A DNA stretch of 64,000 bases from Pseudoxanthomonas koreensis_A (GCF_041890415.1 NZ_CP169056.1:310001-374000), one strand, 5' to 3'; positions 13,182 to 22,753 are shown, counted from the stretch's first letter. Numbers and translations are program-made. The notes: generated by a model from the sequence alone, not told the origin.

Positions 13182-13910
13182 TTACGCAGCGGCCGAGTCG
13201 AAGATCGGCTCGAACCCGGCCCAGAACATGCGCTTGCCGTCGAACGGCATCTCCTGCATCTGCTCCTGCATCTGCTCGCCGGCTGCCTGCATCCGCGCAG
13301 TGGCTGCATCGCAGCTGGCGCGGTCGGCCCAGCGGATCCAGCTGAACACCACCGTCTCGCCGTCTTCGGCGTGGACGGCGCGATGGAAGTCGGTGCGCTG
13401 GCCACGCGGCACGTCCTCGCCCCAGGCTTCCACCGTGCCAAGTGCACCGGCATCGCGGAACATCGGCCACGCGTCCCCGGCCATGCCCACGTAAGCGTCC
13501 TTGTTGGCCTCCGGCACCGCCAGGACGAAGCCCTGGTAGTAGCCGGCACCCGTATGCCCGCCCTGTTCGAACACCGGGGCGAAACCGCCATGGATCATCC
13601 GCTTGCCGTCGAACGGCATCGGCGGCAGCGCCTGCATCGCCGGGTCGGACATCATCGCCTGCCAGGCGGCATCGGCGGCCGGCCGGTCGCGCCACACGAT
13701 CCACGAGAACACGACCACTTCATCGGGTTTGGCCTCCACCGCGCGATGGAAGTCGGTGAGCTTGCCGTGCGGCACGTCCACGCCCCAGGTCTCGACCATG
13801 CGCAAGGCGCCGTGGGCCTTGAACACCTTCCATGCGGCGGTGGCATGTTCAAGGTAGCGTGCGCGGTTGGCGGCCGGGACCGGCGCGACCATTCCTGTGC
13901 AATAGCTCAT
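13182..13910 (-). CDS. Protein with two tandem DUF1428 domains
   Basis: A 242-residue protein made of two copies of the same small domain (about 1-118 and 119-242). Matching pieces are AAWKVFKAHGALRMVETWGVDVP and GDAWPMFRDAGALGTVEAWGEDVP, TDFHRAV in both, VVVFSWI and TVVFSWI, and MPFDGKRM at both ends. DUF1428 proteins are normally single domains of about 120 residues with a dimeric alpha/beta-barrel (ferredoxin-like) fold, so this gene looks like a fused dimer. Function is unknown. It is convergent with pirin (22 bases apart) and divergent from the PLP enzyme gene, and so is probably a single-gene unit. The second half contains a short QMQEQMQE repeat just before MPFDGKRM. Confidence 0.85.
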   Translation of the reverse strand: MSYCTGMVAPVPAANRARYLEHATAAWKVFKAHGALRMVETWGVDVPHGKLTDFHRAVEAKPDEVVVFSWIVWRDRPAADAAWQAMMSDPAMQALPPMPFDGKRMIHGGFAPVFEQGGHTGAGYYQGFVLAVPEANKDAYVGMAGDAWPMFRDAGALGTVEAWGEDVPRGQRTDFHRAVHAEDGETVVFSWIRWADRASCDAATARMQAAGEQMQEQMQEMPFDGKRMFWAGFEPIFDSAAA

Positions 13911-14151
13911 CGGAGTGTCCTGGCGCGGGCTGGGAGGGCCGACTGTGACACAGGAAGGGGCAAGGCGAGGGTGAAGCCACGGCCCGCGGGCGCATGCGGG
14001 CAACCTTGGCCCTGTGCTGGCGCGGGATCGGGCCAGGGCGTGGGCGGCGCGGCAGCAGCGCCGCGCAGGCGTTCGTGGACTGGTCGCGTCTGGTCCACGG
14101 ACGCGGTGATGCATGTGCTTAGAATGGGCTTTCCGCAACCTCGCCACCGCC
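13911..14151. other. Divergent intergenic region
   Basis: 241 bases between two divergent genes. It should contain two promoters, but no hexamer pair with good spacing was found. A short dyad-like stretch GGACTGG...TGGTCC occurs at about 14078-14097, with weak symmetry. No small gene is supported. Confidence 0.3.
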
Positions 14152-15255
14152 ATGTCGCAGCGTGCCTGGGTGGCCGCCGCCATCCACAAGATCGAGGCCG
14201 ACTTCAACCGCTCGGCCGACACCCACCTGATCCCGCTGCCGTTGCCGGCGTGGCCGGACATCGACGCCTACCTGAAGGACGAGTCCAGCCACCCCACCGG
14301 CAGCCTCAAGCACCGCCTGGCGCGCTCGCTGTTCCTGTACGCGCTGGCCAATGGCTGGCTGCATGAAGGCAGCACCGTGGTGGAAGCCTCCAGCGGTTCG
14401 ACCGCGGTTTCGGAAGCGTATTTCGCGCGATTGCTGGGGCTGCCGTTCATTGCGGTGATCCCGGCCTCCACCTCGCCGGAGAAGATCGCCGAGATCGAGT
14501 TCTACGGCGGCCGCTGCCACCTGGTGGAGAGCGCCTGTTCCATCGCCGAGGAATCGGCGCGCGTGGCACGCGCCACCGGCGGCCACTTCATGGACCAGTT
14601 CACCTATGCCGAGCGTGCCACCGACTGGCGCGCCAACAACAACATCGCCGAATCCATCTTCAAGCAGATGGCGCGCGAGCCGCACCCGGTGCCGGCATGG
14701 ATCGTGTGCGGCCCGGGCACCGGCGGCACCAGCGCCACCCTCGGGCGCTACGTGCGCTACGGATGCCACGGCACCCGGGTGCTGTGCGTGGACCCCGAGA
14801 ACTCGGTGTTCTTCGACCACTACCGGTTGCAGCGCGAAGGCCGCGATGGCCCGCTGCCTGCGGTGGCGGGCGGCTCGCGCATCGAGGGCATCGGCCGCCC
14901 GGTTGCCGAGCCCAGTTTCATCGCCGGCTGCGTGGACGCCATGCTCAAGGTGCCCGACGCGCTGAGCCTGGCGGCGATGCGCCATGTCAGCGCGGTGCTG
15001 GGCAGGCGCGTGGGTGGCTCCACCGGCACCAACTTCGTCGGCGTGCTGCACGCGGCGCGCGCCATGCACGCCTCCGGGCAGGGCGGCTCCATCGTCAGCG
15101 TGCTGTGCGACAGCGGCGAGCGCTACGCGCACAGCTATTACAACCCGGAGTGGTACGCCGGCAATGGAATCGATGTCGACGCCGCCGACGCGGCGATCGC
15201 CGCCGCGGTGGCCGGCGCACCCTTGCCCGCGCTGCCGGCCTGCGGCGCGGCTTGA
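14152..15255 (+). CDS. PLP-dependent cysteine synthase family protein
   Basis: A 367-residue fold-type II PLP enzyme. The Schiff-base lysine is in SHPTGSLKHRLA, the substrate loop is EASSGSTAVSEA, and the phosphate-binding glycine loop is CGPGTGGTSATLG. The start was taken at ATG 14152 (MSQRAWVAAAI) rather than the in-frame ATG at 14113, because family homology begins here. The family resembles O-acetylserine sulfhydrylase and cystathionine beta-synthase, but this branch has extra C-terminal sequence and has been linked to L-cysteine handling; the exact reaction is uncertain. It precedes the M3 peptidase by 73 bases on the same strand. A second, classical member of the fold is encoded at 32874. 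Confidence 0.85.
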   Translation: MSQRAWVAAAIHKIEADFNRSADTHLIPLPLPAWPDIDAYLKDESSHPTGSLKHRLARSLFLYALANGWLHEGSTVVEASSGSTAVSEAYFARLLGLPFIAVIPASTSPEKIAEIEFYGGRCHLVESACSIAEESARVARATGGHFMDQFTYAERATDWRANNNIAESIFKQMAREPHPVPAWIVCGPGTGGTSATLGRYVRYGCHGTRVLCVDPENSVFFDHYRLQREGRDGPLPAVAGGSRIEGIGRPVAEPSFIAGCVDAMLKVPDALSLAAMRHVSAVLGRRVGGSTGTNFVGVLHAARAMHASGQGGSIVSVLCDSGERYAHSYYNPEWYAGNGIDVDAADAAIAAAVAGAPLPALPACGAA

Positions 15256-15328
15256 ATTCGGCCGGGTGCGCGCGCATCTGTCACTGGTACGCGGCATCGC
15301 GCCGATCCCCCGGTTGCAAAGGACTTCC

Positions 15329-17371
15329 ATGGACAACCCGTTGCTCGACTTCTCCGGCCTTCCCCGTTTCGATGCGATCCGCCCGGAACACATCGGGCCG
15401 GCCATCGACGTGCTGCTGGAGCAGGCCGGGGCGGCGGTGAAGGCGGCGCAGGCCGTCAGCCCGGTGACCTGGGACAGCTTCGTCACTCCGCTGGAGGACG
15501 CCACCGAGCGGCTGTGGCGCGCCTGGGGCCAGGTGGTGCACCTGCAGGCGGTGGTCAACACCCCGGAACTGCGCGAGGCCTACAACGCCAACCTGCCCAA
15601 GGTGACCCGCTTCGGCGCATCGCTGGGCCAGAACCTGGCGCTGTTCGCGCAATACAAGGCGCTGGCCGCTGCACCGGAATACGCCGGCTACGGCGCTACC
15701 CGGCGTAAGGTGGTGGAGAACGCGCTGCGTGATTTCCGCCTCGGCGGTGCCGAGCTGTCGGAGGCGGACAAGGAGCGTTTCTCTGCGCTGCAGGAGGAAC
15801 TGGCCGCGCTGTCGGCGAAGTTCTCGCAGAACGTGCTCGATGCCACCGATGCCTTCGCCCTGTACGTGGACGGCGAGGCGCGCCTGTCCGGCCTGCCGGC
15901 CGAGGTGGTCGCTGCCGCGCGCGCTGCGGCCAAGAAGGACGAAGACGCGCCTGGCAAGGGCCGGGGCTGGAAGCTGACCCTGCAGATGCCGTGCTACCTG
16001 CCGGTGCAGACCTATGCCGACGACCGCGCGCTGCGCGAGGCGCTGTACCGTGCCCACGGCCTGCGTGCGTCCGAGGCCGGCCCGGCCGAGCTGGACAACG
16101 GCGCCAATATCGACCGCATCCTGGAACTGCGCGCCGGGCTGGCCGCGCTGCTGGGCTTTGCCAGCTACGCCGACTACTCGCTGGCAACCAAGATGGCGCA
16201 GTCGCCGGGCGAGGTAGCCGGTTTCCTGCGCGACCTGGCCGTTCGCGCGCTGCCGTTCGCGCGCCGCGACCGCGCCGAACTGGAACAGTTTGCGCGCGAC
16301 GAGCTGGGCCTGGACGAACTGCAGCCCTGGGACCTGGCCTGGGCCAGCGAGAAGCTCAAGCAGGCGCGCTACAGCTATTCCGAGCAGGAGGTGAAGCAGT
16401 ATTTCACCGAACCCACGGTGCTGGCCGGCCTGTTCGACGTGATCCAGTCGCTGTATGCGGTGAAGGTGACGGCGGACACCGCACCGGTGTGGCACGACGA
16501 CGTGCGCTTCTACCGGGTGGAGGACGCGCACGGCCGCCTGCTTGGCCAGTTCTACCTGGACCTGTACGCCCGCGAGGGCAAGCGTGGCGGTGCGTGGATG
16601 GACGATTGCCGCAACCGCCGGGTCACCGCGACGGCCGCGCAGACGCCGCTCGTCTACCTGGTCTGCAACTTCGGCAAGGGCATGGATGGCAAGCCGGCCA
16701 CCTTCACCCACAACGAGGTCACCACCCTGTTCCACGAGATGGGCCACGGCCTGCACCAGTTGCTGACCGCCATCGGCGAGCTGCCGGTGGCCGGCATCAA
16801 CGGCGTGGAGTGGGACGCGGTGGAGCTGCCCAGCCAGTTCATGGAGAACTTCTGCTGGGAATGGGAGCGCGTGCAGGCGATGACCGCGCATGCCGAAACC
16901 GGGCAGCCGCTGCCGCGCGAACTGTTCGACAGGATGCTGGCGGCAAAGAATTTCCAGAGCGGCATGTTCACCGTGCGCCAGCTCGAGTTCGCCCTGTTCG
17001 ACATGGAGCTGCACAGCCGCTTCGACCCGGGGCACGACAGCGTCATGCAGTTGCTGGAGCGGGTGCGCGACGAGGTCGCGGTCAACCGCGCCCCGGCCTG
17101 GCACCGCTTCCCGCACCAGTTCAGCCACATCTTCGCCGGCGGCTACGCGGCCGGGTATTACAGCTACAAGTGGGCCGAGGTGCTCAGCGCGGATGCCTAC
17201 GCCGCGTTCGAGGAAGCGCCGGAGCAGCTGGCCGAAACCGGCGCCCGTTTCCTGCGCGAGATCCTCTCCCGCGGCGGCAGCCGCAGTGCACTGGAAAACT
17301 TCACCGCCTTCCGCGGCCGCGCGCCCAGCCTCGACCCGCTGCTGCGCCACAACGGCATGGCTGCCGTGTAG
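15329..17371 (+). CDS. prlC: M3 family zinc metallopeptidase (oligopeptidase A type)
   Basis: A 680-residue thimet-type oligopeptidase. The zinc site is HEMGH at about residue 468 (TLFHEMGHGLHQLLT), with the downstream ELPSQFMENFCWE glutamate as third ligand; the length fits oligopeptidase A (OpdA/PrlC). No signal peptide, so it is cytosolic and would degrade short peptides, including cleaved signal peptides. Start at ATG 15329 (MDNPLLDFSGLPRFDAIRP), with AAAGGA about 7 bases upstream. The stop codon lies inside a REP-type repeat (17366-17390), so that repeat forms the 3' end of the transcript. The Dcp subfamily is an alternative, but N-terminal and motif context favour OpdA. Confidence 0.9.
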   Translation: MDNPLLDFSGLPRFDAIRPEHIGPAIDVLLEQAGAAVKAAQAVSPVTWDSFVTPLEDATERLWRAWGQVVHLQAVVNTPELREAYNANLPKVTRFGASLGQNLALFAQYKALAAAPEYAGYGATRRKVVENALRDFRLGGAELSEADKERFSALQEELAALSAKFSQNVLDATDAFALYVDGEARLSGLPAEVVAAARAAAKKDEDAPGKGRGWKLTLQMPCYLPVQTYADDRALREALYRAHGLRASEAGPAELDNGANIDRILELRAGLAALLGFASYADYSLATKMAQSPGEVAGFLRDLAVRALPFARRDRAELEQFARDELGLDELQPWDLAWASEKLKQARYSYSEQEVKQYFTEPTVLAGLFDVIQSLYAVKVTADTAPVWHDDVRFYRVEDAHGRLLGQFYLDLYAREGKRGGAWMDDCRNRRVTATAAQTPLVYLVCNFGKGMDGKPATFTHNEVTTLFHEMGHGLHQLLTAIGELPVAGINGVEWDAVELPSQFMENFCWEWERVQAMTAHAETGQPLPRELFDRMLAAKNFQSGMFTVRQLEFALFDMELHSRFDPGHDSVMQLLERVRDEVAVNRAPAWHRFPHQFSHIFAGGYAAGYYSYKWAEVLSADAYAAFEEAPEQLAETGARFLREILSRGGSRSALENFTAFRGRAPSLDPLLRHNGMAAV

Positions 17372-17390
17372 GAGCCCGTCTTGCGGGCGA
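17366..17390 (+). repeat. REP-like repeat, single copy
   Basis: The 25-base unit tgtaggagcccg/tcttgcgggcgac begins inside the stop codon of the M3 peptidase gene. The GCCCG/CGGGC arms with a short TCTTG loop form a hairpin. It lies between convergent genes (prlC and fabB) and may help end both transcripts. Confidence 0.8.
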
Positions 17391-17420
17391 CCGCGCGATG
17401 CCGGTGCGTGCGCCAGGCCC

Positions 17421-18635
17421 TCAGGCCCGGGCGAACACCAGGGTGCCGTTGGTGCCGCCGAAGCCGAAGCTGTTGGACATCACCACGTCCAGCTTCGCCT
17501 CCCGGCTCTGGCGCACGATCGGGAAGCCTTCGGCCTTCGGGTCCAGGGTCTCGATATTGGCCGAGCCGGCAATGAAGCCGTCGCGCATCATCAGCAGGCT
17601 GTAGATTGCCTCGTGCACGCTGGCCGCGCCGAGCGAATGGCCGGACAGCGCCTTGGTCGAGGAGATCGGCGGCACGTCCGCGCCGAATACCTCGCGCACC
17701 GCGCTCAACTCGGTGATGTCGCCCAGCGGAGTCGAGGTGCCGTGGGTGTTGAGGTAATCGACCTTGCGCCCTTGCGCACCTTCCAGGGCCATGCGCATGC
17801 AGCGCACCGCGCCCTCGCCGGATGGCGCCACCATGTCGGCACCGTCGGAGGTCACGCCGTAGCCGACCAGCTCGGCGTGGATGCGCGCACCGCGGGCCAC
17901 CGCGTGGTCCCAGTCCTCCAGCACCAGCATGCCGCCACCACCGGCGATGACGAAGCCGTCGCGGTTGGCGTCGTACGGGCGCGATGCCGTTTCCGGGCGG
18001 TCATTGAACCCCGACGACAGCGCGCCCATGGCGTCGAACATCACCGTCATCGTCCAGTCCAGGTCCTCGCCGCCGCCGGCGAAGACGATGTCCTGCGCGC
18101 CATGGCGGATCAGGTCGGCGGCCGCGCCGATGCAGTGCGCCGAGGTGGCGCAGGCCGCGCCGATCGAATACGACAGGCCCTTGATCTTGAACGCCGTGGC
18201 AAGGTTGGCCGACACCGTCGAGCACATCGTGCGCGGGACCATGTACGGCCCCACCTTGCGCACCCCGCGCTCGCGCAGCAGGTCGGCCGCGGCCACCTGC
18301 CAGTGGCTGGAGCCGCCGCCGGAGCCGGCGATCAGGCCGGTGCGCGGGTTGCTCACCGCCGCCTCGTCCAGGCCGGCATCGGCGATGGCGTCGCGCATGG
18401 AGACGTAGCTGTAGGCGGCCGCATCGCTCATGAAGCGCTTGAGCTTGCGGTCGATCAGCGCATCCAGATCCAGCTCCACCGGGCCGCCGACCTGGCTGCG
18501 CAGGCCGCGCTCGACCGAGTCGGGCAGCACGCGGATGCCGGCGCGGCTCTCGCGCAGCGAGGCCGATACCGTGTCCAGGTCGTTGCCCAGGCAAGAGGCG
18601 ATGCCCATGCCGGTGATGGCGATACGGCGGCTCAT
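17421..18635 (-). CDS. fabB: 3-oxoacyl-[ACP] synthase I
   Basis: A 404-residue beta-ketoacyl-ACP synthase I, a condensing enzyme of fatty-acid elongation needed for unsaturated chains. The catalytic triad is visible: Cys162 (GAACATSAHC), His298 (NTHGTSTPLGD) and His333 (SGHSLGAAS), with Lys328 nearby (STKALSGHS). The C-terminal GFGGTNGTLVF glycine motif is intact. It begins 2 bases after the stop of fabA, so fabA-fabB is one operon as in most gammaproteobacteria that make unsaturated fatty acids anaerobically. Confidence 0.96.
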   Translation of the reverse strand: MSRRIAITGMGIASCLGNDLDTVSASLRESRAGIRVLPDSVERGLRSQVGGPVELDLDALIDRKLKRFMSDAAAYSYVSMRDAIADAGLDEAAVSNPRTGLIAGSGGGSSHWQVAAADLLRERGVRKVGPYMVPRTMCSTVSANLATAFKIKGLSYSIGAACATSAHCIGAAADLIRHGAQDIVFAGGGEDLDWTMTVMFDAMGALSSGFNDRPETASRPYDANRDGFVIAGGGGMLVLEDWDHAVARGARIHAELVGYGVTSDGADMVAPSGEGAVRCMRMALEGAQGRKVDYLNTHGTSTPLGDITELSAVREVFGADVPPISSTKALSGHSLGAASVHEAIYSLLMMRDGFIAGSANIETLDPKAEGFPIVRQSREAKLDVVMSNSFGFGGTNGTLVFARA

Positions 18636-18637
18636 GC

Positions 18638-19153
18638 TCAGAAATCCTCGGTGGAGGTGAACAGGCCCACGCGCAGGTCCTTGGCGCTGTAGATCTCGCG
18701 CCCGTCCACCAGCATGCGCGCATCACCCTGGGCCATCACCAGCTTGCGGTTGATCACCCGGCTGATGTCGATCTCGTAGGTCACCAGCGTGGCCGTGGGC
18801 AGCACCTGGCCGGTGAACTTGACCTCGCCGCAGCCCAGCGCGCGACCGCGCCCGGGCGCGCCCAGCCAGGTCAGGAAGAAGCCGACCAGCTGCCACATCG
18901 CGTCCAGGCCCAGGCAACCGGGCATCACCGGATCGCTGATGAAGTGGCACTGGAAGAACCACAGGTCCGGGCGGACGTCGAGTTCGGCACGGATGTAGCC
19001 CTTGCCGTACTTGCCGCCCTCGTCGCTGATCTCGACCACGCGGTCGAACATCAGCATCGGGTCGGCGGGCAGGCGGGCGTCGGCCGTGGGGAACAGTTCG
19101 CCGCGGCTGCTGGCGAGCAGTTGTTCGCGGCTGAACGAGGAGGCGCGGTTCAT
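18638..19153 (-). CDS. fabA: 3-hydroxydecanoyl-[ACP] dehydratase/isomerase
   Basis: A 171-residue hot-dog-fold enzyme that dehydrates 3-hydroxydecanoyl-ACP and isomerises trans-2- to cis-3-decenoyl-ACP, the branch point to unsaturated fatty acids. The active-site pair sits at the canonical E. coli numbers, His70 (FFQCHFISDPVMPG) and Asp84 (CLGLDAMWQL). Length matches the family. First gene of the fabAB operon; no clear FabR- or DesT-type operator was found in the short region between it and dinB. Confidence 0.96.
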   Translation of the reverse strand: MNRASSFSREQLLASSRGELFPTADARLPADPMLMFDRVVEISDEGGKYGKGYIRAELDVRPDLWFFQCHFISDPVMPGCLGLDAMWQLVGFFLTWLGAPGRGRALGCGEVKFTGQVLPTATLVTYEIDISRVINRKLVMAQGDARMLVDGREIYSAKDLRVGLFTSTEDF

Positions 19154-19201
19154 GCGGAGTCCGGGGGGGAAAACACCAAAGCGTGCATGAGGGTAACCGT
19201 T

Positions 19202-20332
19202 TCAATCAAATGTTGGGAGATACGCCAGCGTCTGTTGCCCGTCGGGCGGGGCGAAAAGCTCGCCCTGGGCCACGCTTTCGTCCGCGTCGCGGAAGCCGGC
19301 CAGGCCCACCCCGACCAGGCGATAGCAGGTGTCGTCCGGCAGTCCGACGCGGGCGCGCAGGGCCAGCGCCAGCGCCGCCAGCTCGGCCTCCGAGGCCGGC
19401 GGGTGGTCGGGGGTGTGGCTGCGGGTGAGGATACGGAATTGCGCGGTCTTGAGCTTGAGTACCACGGTACGCGCCACCCGGGCCGTCTTGCCGGCCGCGC
19501 GCCAGGTATTGCCGGCCAGGGCGCGGATCGCCGGTTCCAGCGCCGCCAGCGGCAGGTCCTGGGCGAAGGTGTCCTCGGAGGAGACCGACTGCACCGGCTG
19601 GTCCGGCTCCACCGGGCGTTCGTCGATGCCGCGCGCGCGCCGGTACAGGGCGGCGCCGAAACTGCCGAACTGCTGGCGCAGCGCTTCCAGGGGCAGGCTG
19701 CGCAGGTCGCCGACGGTGGCGATGCCCAGTGCGTGCAGGCGGGCCTGCATCACCCGGCCCACGCCCGGGATGCGCCCCACCGGAAGCGGGGTGAGGAAGC
19801 GTTCGACCTGGCTGGGGCGGATCACGAACTGGCCGTCGGGCTTGTTCCAGTCCGATGCGATCTTGGCCAGGAACTTGTTGGGCGCCACGCCGGCCGAGGC
19901 GGTGAGCGCGGTCTGCTCGCGGATCTGCGCGCGGATCGCCTCGGCCACGGCGGTGGCGCTGGGCAGGCCGGACCTGGATGCGGTGACGTCCAGGTAGGCT
20001 TCGTCCAGCGACAGCGGCTCGACCAGGTCGGTGTGGGCCAGCATGATCTGCCGCAGTTGGCGTGACACCGCCTTGTAGCGCGCGAAGTCCGGCGGCACGA
20101 ATACCGCCTGCGGGCACAGGCGTTCGGCGCGCAGCGCCGGCATCGCCGAGCGCACCCCGAACCGGCGGGCCTCGTAGGAGGCCGCGCACACCACCGAGCG
20201 CGCGCCGCGCCAGGCCACCACCACCGGCCGTCCGCGCAGGGCAGGGTCGTCGCGCTGCTCCACCGATGCGTAGAACGCATCCATGTCGACGTGGATGATC
20301 TTGCGTGGCGCGGGCGTGGGCGGCATGTCCAT
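19202..20332 (-). CDS. dinB: DNA polymerase IV (Y-family, error-prone)
   Basis: A 376-residue Y-family polymerase used in translesion synthesis. N-terminal catalytic motif IIHVDMDAFYASVEQRD and second carboxylate motif SLDEAYLDV are intact; the helix-hairpin-helix (VGRIPGVGRVMQARLHALGI) and little-finger domain follow. The extreme C-terminus (GELFAPP...) does not obviously carry a full QLxLF clamp-binding motif. Start ATG at 20332 (MDMPPTPAPRK); an ATG 6 bases downstream is equally possible. No LexA box was recognised in the short gap to btuB. Confidence 0.93.
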   Translation of the reverse strand: MDMPPTPAPRKIIHVDMDAFYASVEQRDDPALRGRPVVVAWRGARSVVCAASYEARRFGVRSAMPALRAERLCPQAVFVPPDFARYKAVSRQLRQIMLAHTDLVEPLSLDEAYLDVTASRSGLPSATAVAEAIRAQIREQTALTASAGVAPNKFLAKIASDWNKPDGQFVIRPSQVERFLTPLPVGRIPGVGRVMQARLHALGIATVGDLRSLPLEALRQQFGSFGAALYRRARGIDERPVEPDQPVQSVSSEDTFAQDLPLAALEPAIRALAGNTWRAAGKTARVARTVVLKLKTAQFRILTRSHTPDHPPASEAELAALALALRARVGLPDDTCYRLVGVGLAGFRDADESVAQGELFAPPDGQQTLAYLPTFD

Positions 20333-20402
20333 GCCCGCCCATTGTGCCGCGGCCGCTCGGGCGCACGTCCATGTGCGCACTGGCTGCCGCGGGCATGCCG
20401 GC

Positions 20403-22274
20403 TCAGCGCGCCTGCGGGCGCCAGTGCAGGCTCAACCCGTACTCGCGGCCGGGCTGGTTGTACCAGGCGATGGTCTCGTACCGGCGGTCCAGCACGTTGC
20501 CCACCTTGGCCCGCAGTGTCCATGCCGGGGCCAGCGCGTACTCCAGGCGCAGGTCCAGCAGGCCGTATCCGGCCAGGCGCGCGCTGTTGGCCACGTCGTC
20601 GTGGCGGGCGCTTGCTCCGATGGCGCTCACGCCCACCCGCAGCGGGCCGAACGCGCGGTCCACGTCCAGCCGCCCGGTGTTGCGCGCGCGCCGTGGCAGG
20701 CGGTTGCCGTTGTTGGTGCCGCCGCTGTCGTTGCGTGCATCCAGGTGGCTCACTTCGGCGGTGAGGTCGAACCCGGCCAGCGAGGCAAAGCCGGTCGCTT
20801 CGGCGCCACGGATGCGTGCGCGGTCGATGTTGACCAGGTTGAAGCCGGTGTCGTAGCCGATCAGCTGGTCGATGCGGGTCTGGAATGCATTGACGGTCCA
20901 GTTCCAGCCATCGCCGTAGCGGGCGATGCCGAGGTTGGTGCTGCGCGATTCCTCCGGCAGCAGGTCCGGGTTGCTGAAACCGGGGTAGTACAGGTCGTTG
21001 AAGGTCGGCGCCTTGAATCCGGTGCCGGCGCTGGCGGTCAGCCGCCAGCCCTCGCCGAAGGCCAGGCCGTAGCCAACGCTGCCGGTGGTGTGGTGGCCGA
21101 ACTGCTGGTTGTCGTCGCCGCGCAAGCTGGCCTGCATGGTGTGCGCGCCAAAACGGCCCTGGTATTCGAGGAAGGCGCCCAGGTTGTCGCGGCTGGCCTC
21201 GTCGAAGGCGGTGCTGCTGGCCAGGCGGTCGCGCAGCCAGTCCATCCCCGCGCTGAGCAGCTGGTCGGTGCCGAAGCCGGCGTCGACCTGCACCGAGGCC
21301 TGGTCGCGGCGGGTGTCGAAGGTGCTCACGAAGCTGCGGCCGGCGGCACTGGCGTAGAAGCTGTCGGCATCGTCGTTGGTGCGCCCGAGCTGCGCCGTCA
21401 CCGAGAGCCGGTCGCGTGCCCGCCAGCGCGCACGCGCGCCCAGCACCTGCTGGCGGTTCTCGGCCTCGTTGCCGCTGTACATGCTGCCGTCGTACTCGTT
21501 GAAGTTGTTGGCCTGGAGCAGGTGCGCATCCACTTCCAGGCCCTCGGCCATCTCCAGGCCGCCGCGCAGGTTCACCGACACGTTGCGGTAGCCGTCGCGG
21601 TCGGGTTCATCGGCAAAGCAGCCGGCGCCCCAGCCGGCAGCGGTTCCGCGGCAGGCATCGATGCCGTCGGTTTCCTGGTAGCCGGCACGGGCCGAAACCC
21701 AGCCACGCGCGCCGCGGTTGGACAGGCCGACGGCGGCGTGGCGCAGGCGGTCGCTGCCAACGCCCAGCGACGCCTCACGACGCAGGCCCGGCTCGGCGGC
21801 GCGGGTGAAGATCTGGATCACGCCGCCCACGGCCTCGGATCCGTACAGGCTCGAGCGCGGCCCGCGCACGATCTCGACCCGCTCGATCTGGTCGATCGGC
21901 AGGTCCTGCAGCATCGACATGCCGTTGGTGGCCTGGCCGATGCGCAGCCCGTCCACCAGTACCAGCACGTGGTCCGATTCGGTGCCGCGCAGGAACAGCG
22001 AGGTCAGCTTGCCCGGCCCGCCCTGCCGCGTCAGGTTGATGCCGGCGCGACCCTGCAGCAGGGCCGGCAGCGAGGTGGCCTGGCTGCGTTCGATGGTGGC
22101 GCGGTCGATCACCTGCACCGGGACCAGGCTGTCCTCTATGGCCACGTCGGTGCGGGTGCCGGTGACCACCACCTGGTCCAGGTCGGTGGCTGCCACCGCG
22201 GCGCAGGCCAGCGCCGGCGCGCCCAGCAGGGCCAGGCCCACGGCAACGGGAAGGGGACGGTTGTAGGGTTTCAT
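20403..22274 (-). CDS. btuB: TonB-dependent vitamin B12 outer-membrane receptor
   Basis: A 623-residue outer-membrane receptor. A signal peptide (about 1-27, MKPYNRPLPVAVGLALLGAPALACA) is followed by a TonB box-like DQVVVTGTR, a plug domain (VQVIDRATIERSQATSLPALLQG, VLVDGLRIGQ, IERVEIVRGPRSSLYG, GGVIQIFT), then a 22-strand barrel ending in REYGLSLHWRPQAR. Length and plug motifs fit BtuB. The cobalamin riboswitch at 22415-22625 directly upstream on the same strand supports the substrate strongly. AGGAG lies 6 bases before the ATG. No btuFCD genes are next to it. Confidence 0.92.
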   Translation of the reverse strand: MKPYNRPLPVAVGLALLGAPALACAAVAATDLDQVVVTGTRTDVAIEDSLVPVQVIDRATIERSQATSLPALLQGRAGINLTRQGGPGKLTSLFLRGTESDHVLVLVDGLRIGQATNGMSMLQDLPIDQIERVEIVRGPRSSLYGSEAVGGVIQIFTRAAEPGLRREASLGVGSDRLRHAAVGLSNRGARGWVSARAGYQETDGIDACRGTAAGWGAGCFADEPDRDGYRNVSVNLRGGLEMAEGLEVDAHLLQANNFNEYDGSMYSGNEAENRQQVLGARARWRARDRLSVTAQLGRTNDDADSFYASAAGRSFVSTFDTRRDQASVQVDAGFGTDQLLSAGMDWLRDRLASSTAFDEASRDNLGAFLEYQGRFGAHTMQASLRGDDNQQFGHHTTGSVGYGLAFGEGWRLTASAGTGFKAPTFNDLYYPGFSNPDLLPEESRSTNLGIARYGDGWNWTVNAFQTRIDQLIGYDTGFNLVNIDRARIRGAEATGFASLAGFDLTAEVSHLDARNDSGGTNNGNRLPRRARNTGRLDVDRAFGPLRVGVSAIGASARHDDVANSARLAGYGLLDLRLEYALAPAWTLRAKVGNVLDRRYETIAWYNQPGREYGLSLHWRPQAR

Positions 22275-22414
22275 GCATCTCTCCTGACGTCGCGCGCGCC
22301 CGCGCGAACGTGTGGCTTTGGGAGGCTGCCACGAGGAGGAGGGCGACGGAGGAGACGTGCGGGACACGGCACGGCGCTGCCGCCGCCATGCCCTCCGCAT
22401 CGCAACCAGTCGTC

Positions 22415-22625
22415 TTCCGGGCCGGTCTCCGGACTCGCAGGCGGCGGGGCCATGAGGCCCGGCCCGTCCGGACGCCTTCCCGTGCCAAGCACAGTGGCGG
22501 TTTGCCCGGAGTGGTCCTGCTTACCGTTGCGGGGGCAGTGCCGGGATGTCGGGGCGGCGGCCGTACTGGCCGTGCCCTGAGTCACCGGCTTCCCGTTTCA
22601 ACCCGGGGCCGGAAGGCCGCGGGTC
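22415..22625 (-). promoter_or_regulatory. Cobalamin riboswitch
   Basis: On the minus strand the region reads from GTTGAAACGGGAAGCCGGTG near 22607-22587 through GCCCCCGCAACGGTAAG to the B12 box GCCACTG (22492-22498), CGGGAAGGC (22474-22482), and ends with GCGAGTCCGGAGACCGGCC (22421-22437). These are the conserved blocks of the AdoCbl riboswitch in their normal order. It lies 140 bases upstream of btuB and should lower btuB expression when adenosylcobalamin is present. No separate terminator hairpin with a U-tract is clear in the 22275-22414 stretch, so control is more likely at translation start. Confidence 0.93.
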
Positions 22626-22753
22626 ACCCGAAAGTGCGCGCAGTCTATGCGATCGCCCTGCGGCCGGCAAAGTGAGGCGTGGGCGTTTTGCGTGGGAAGA
22701 CGCAGACACTCCGGTCGCTGGCGCAGCGCATGGGCTGCGTGGCCGGAGCGGGC

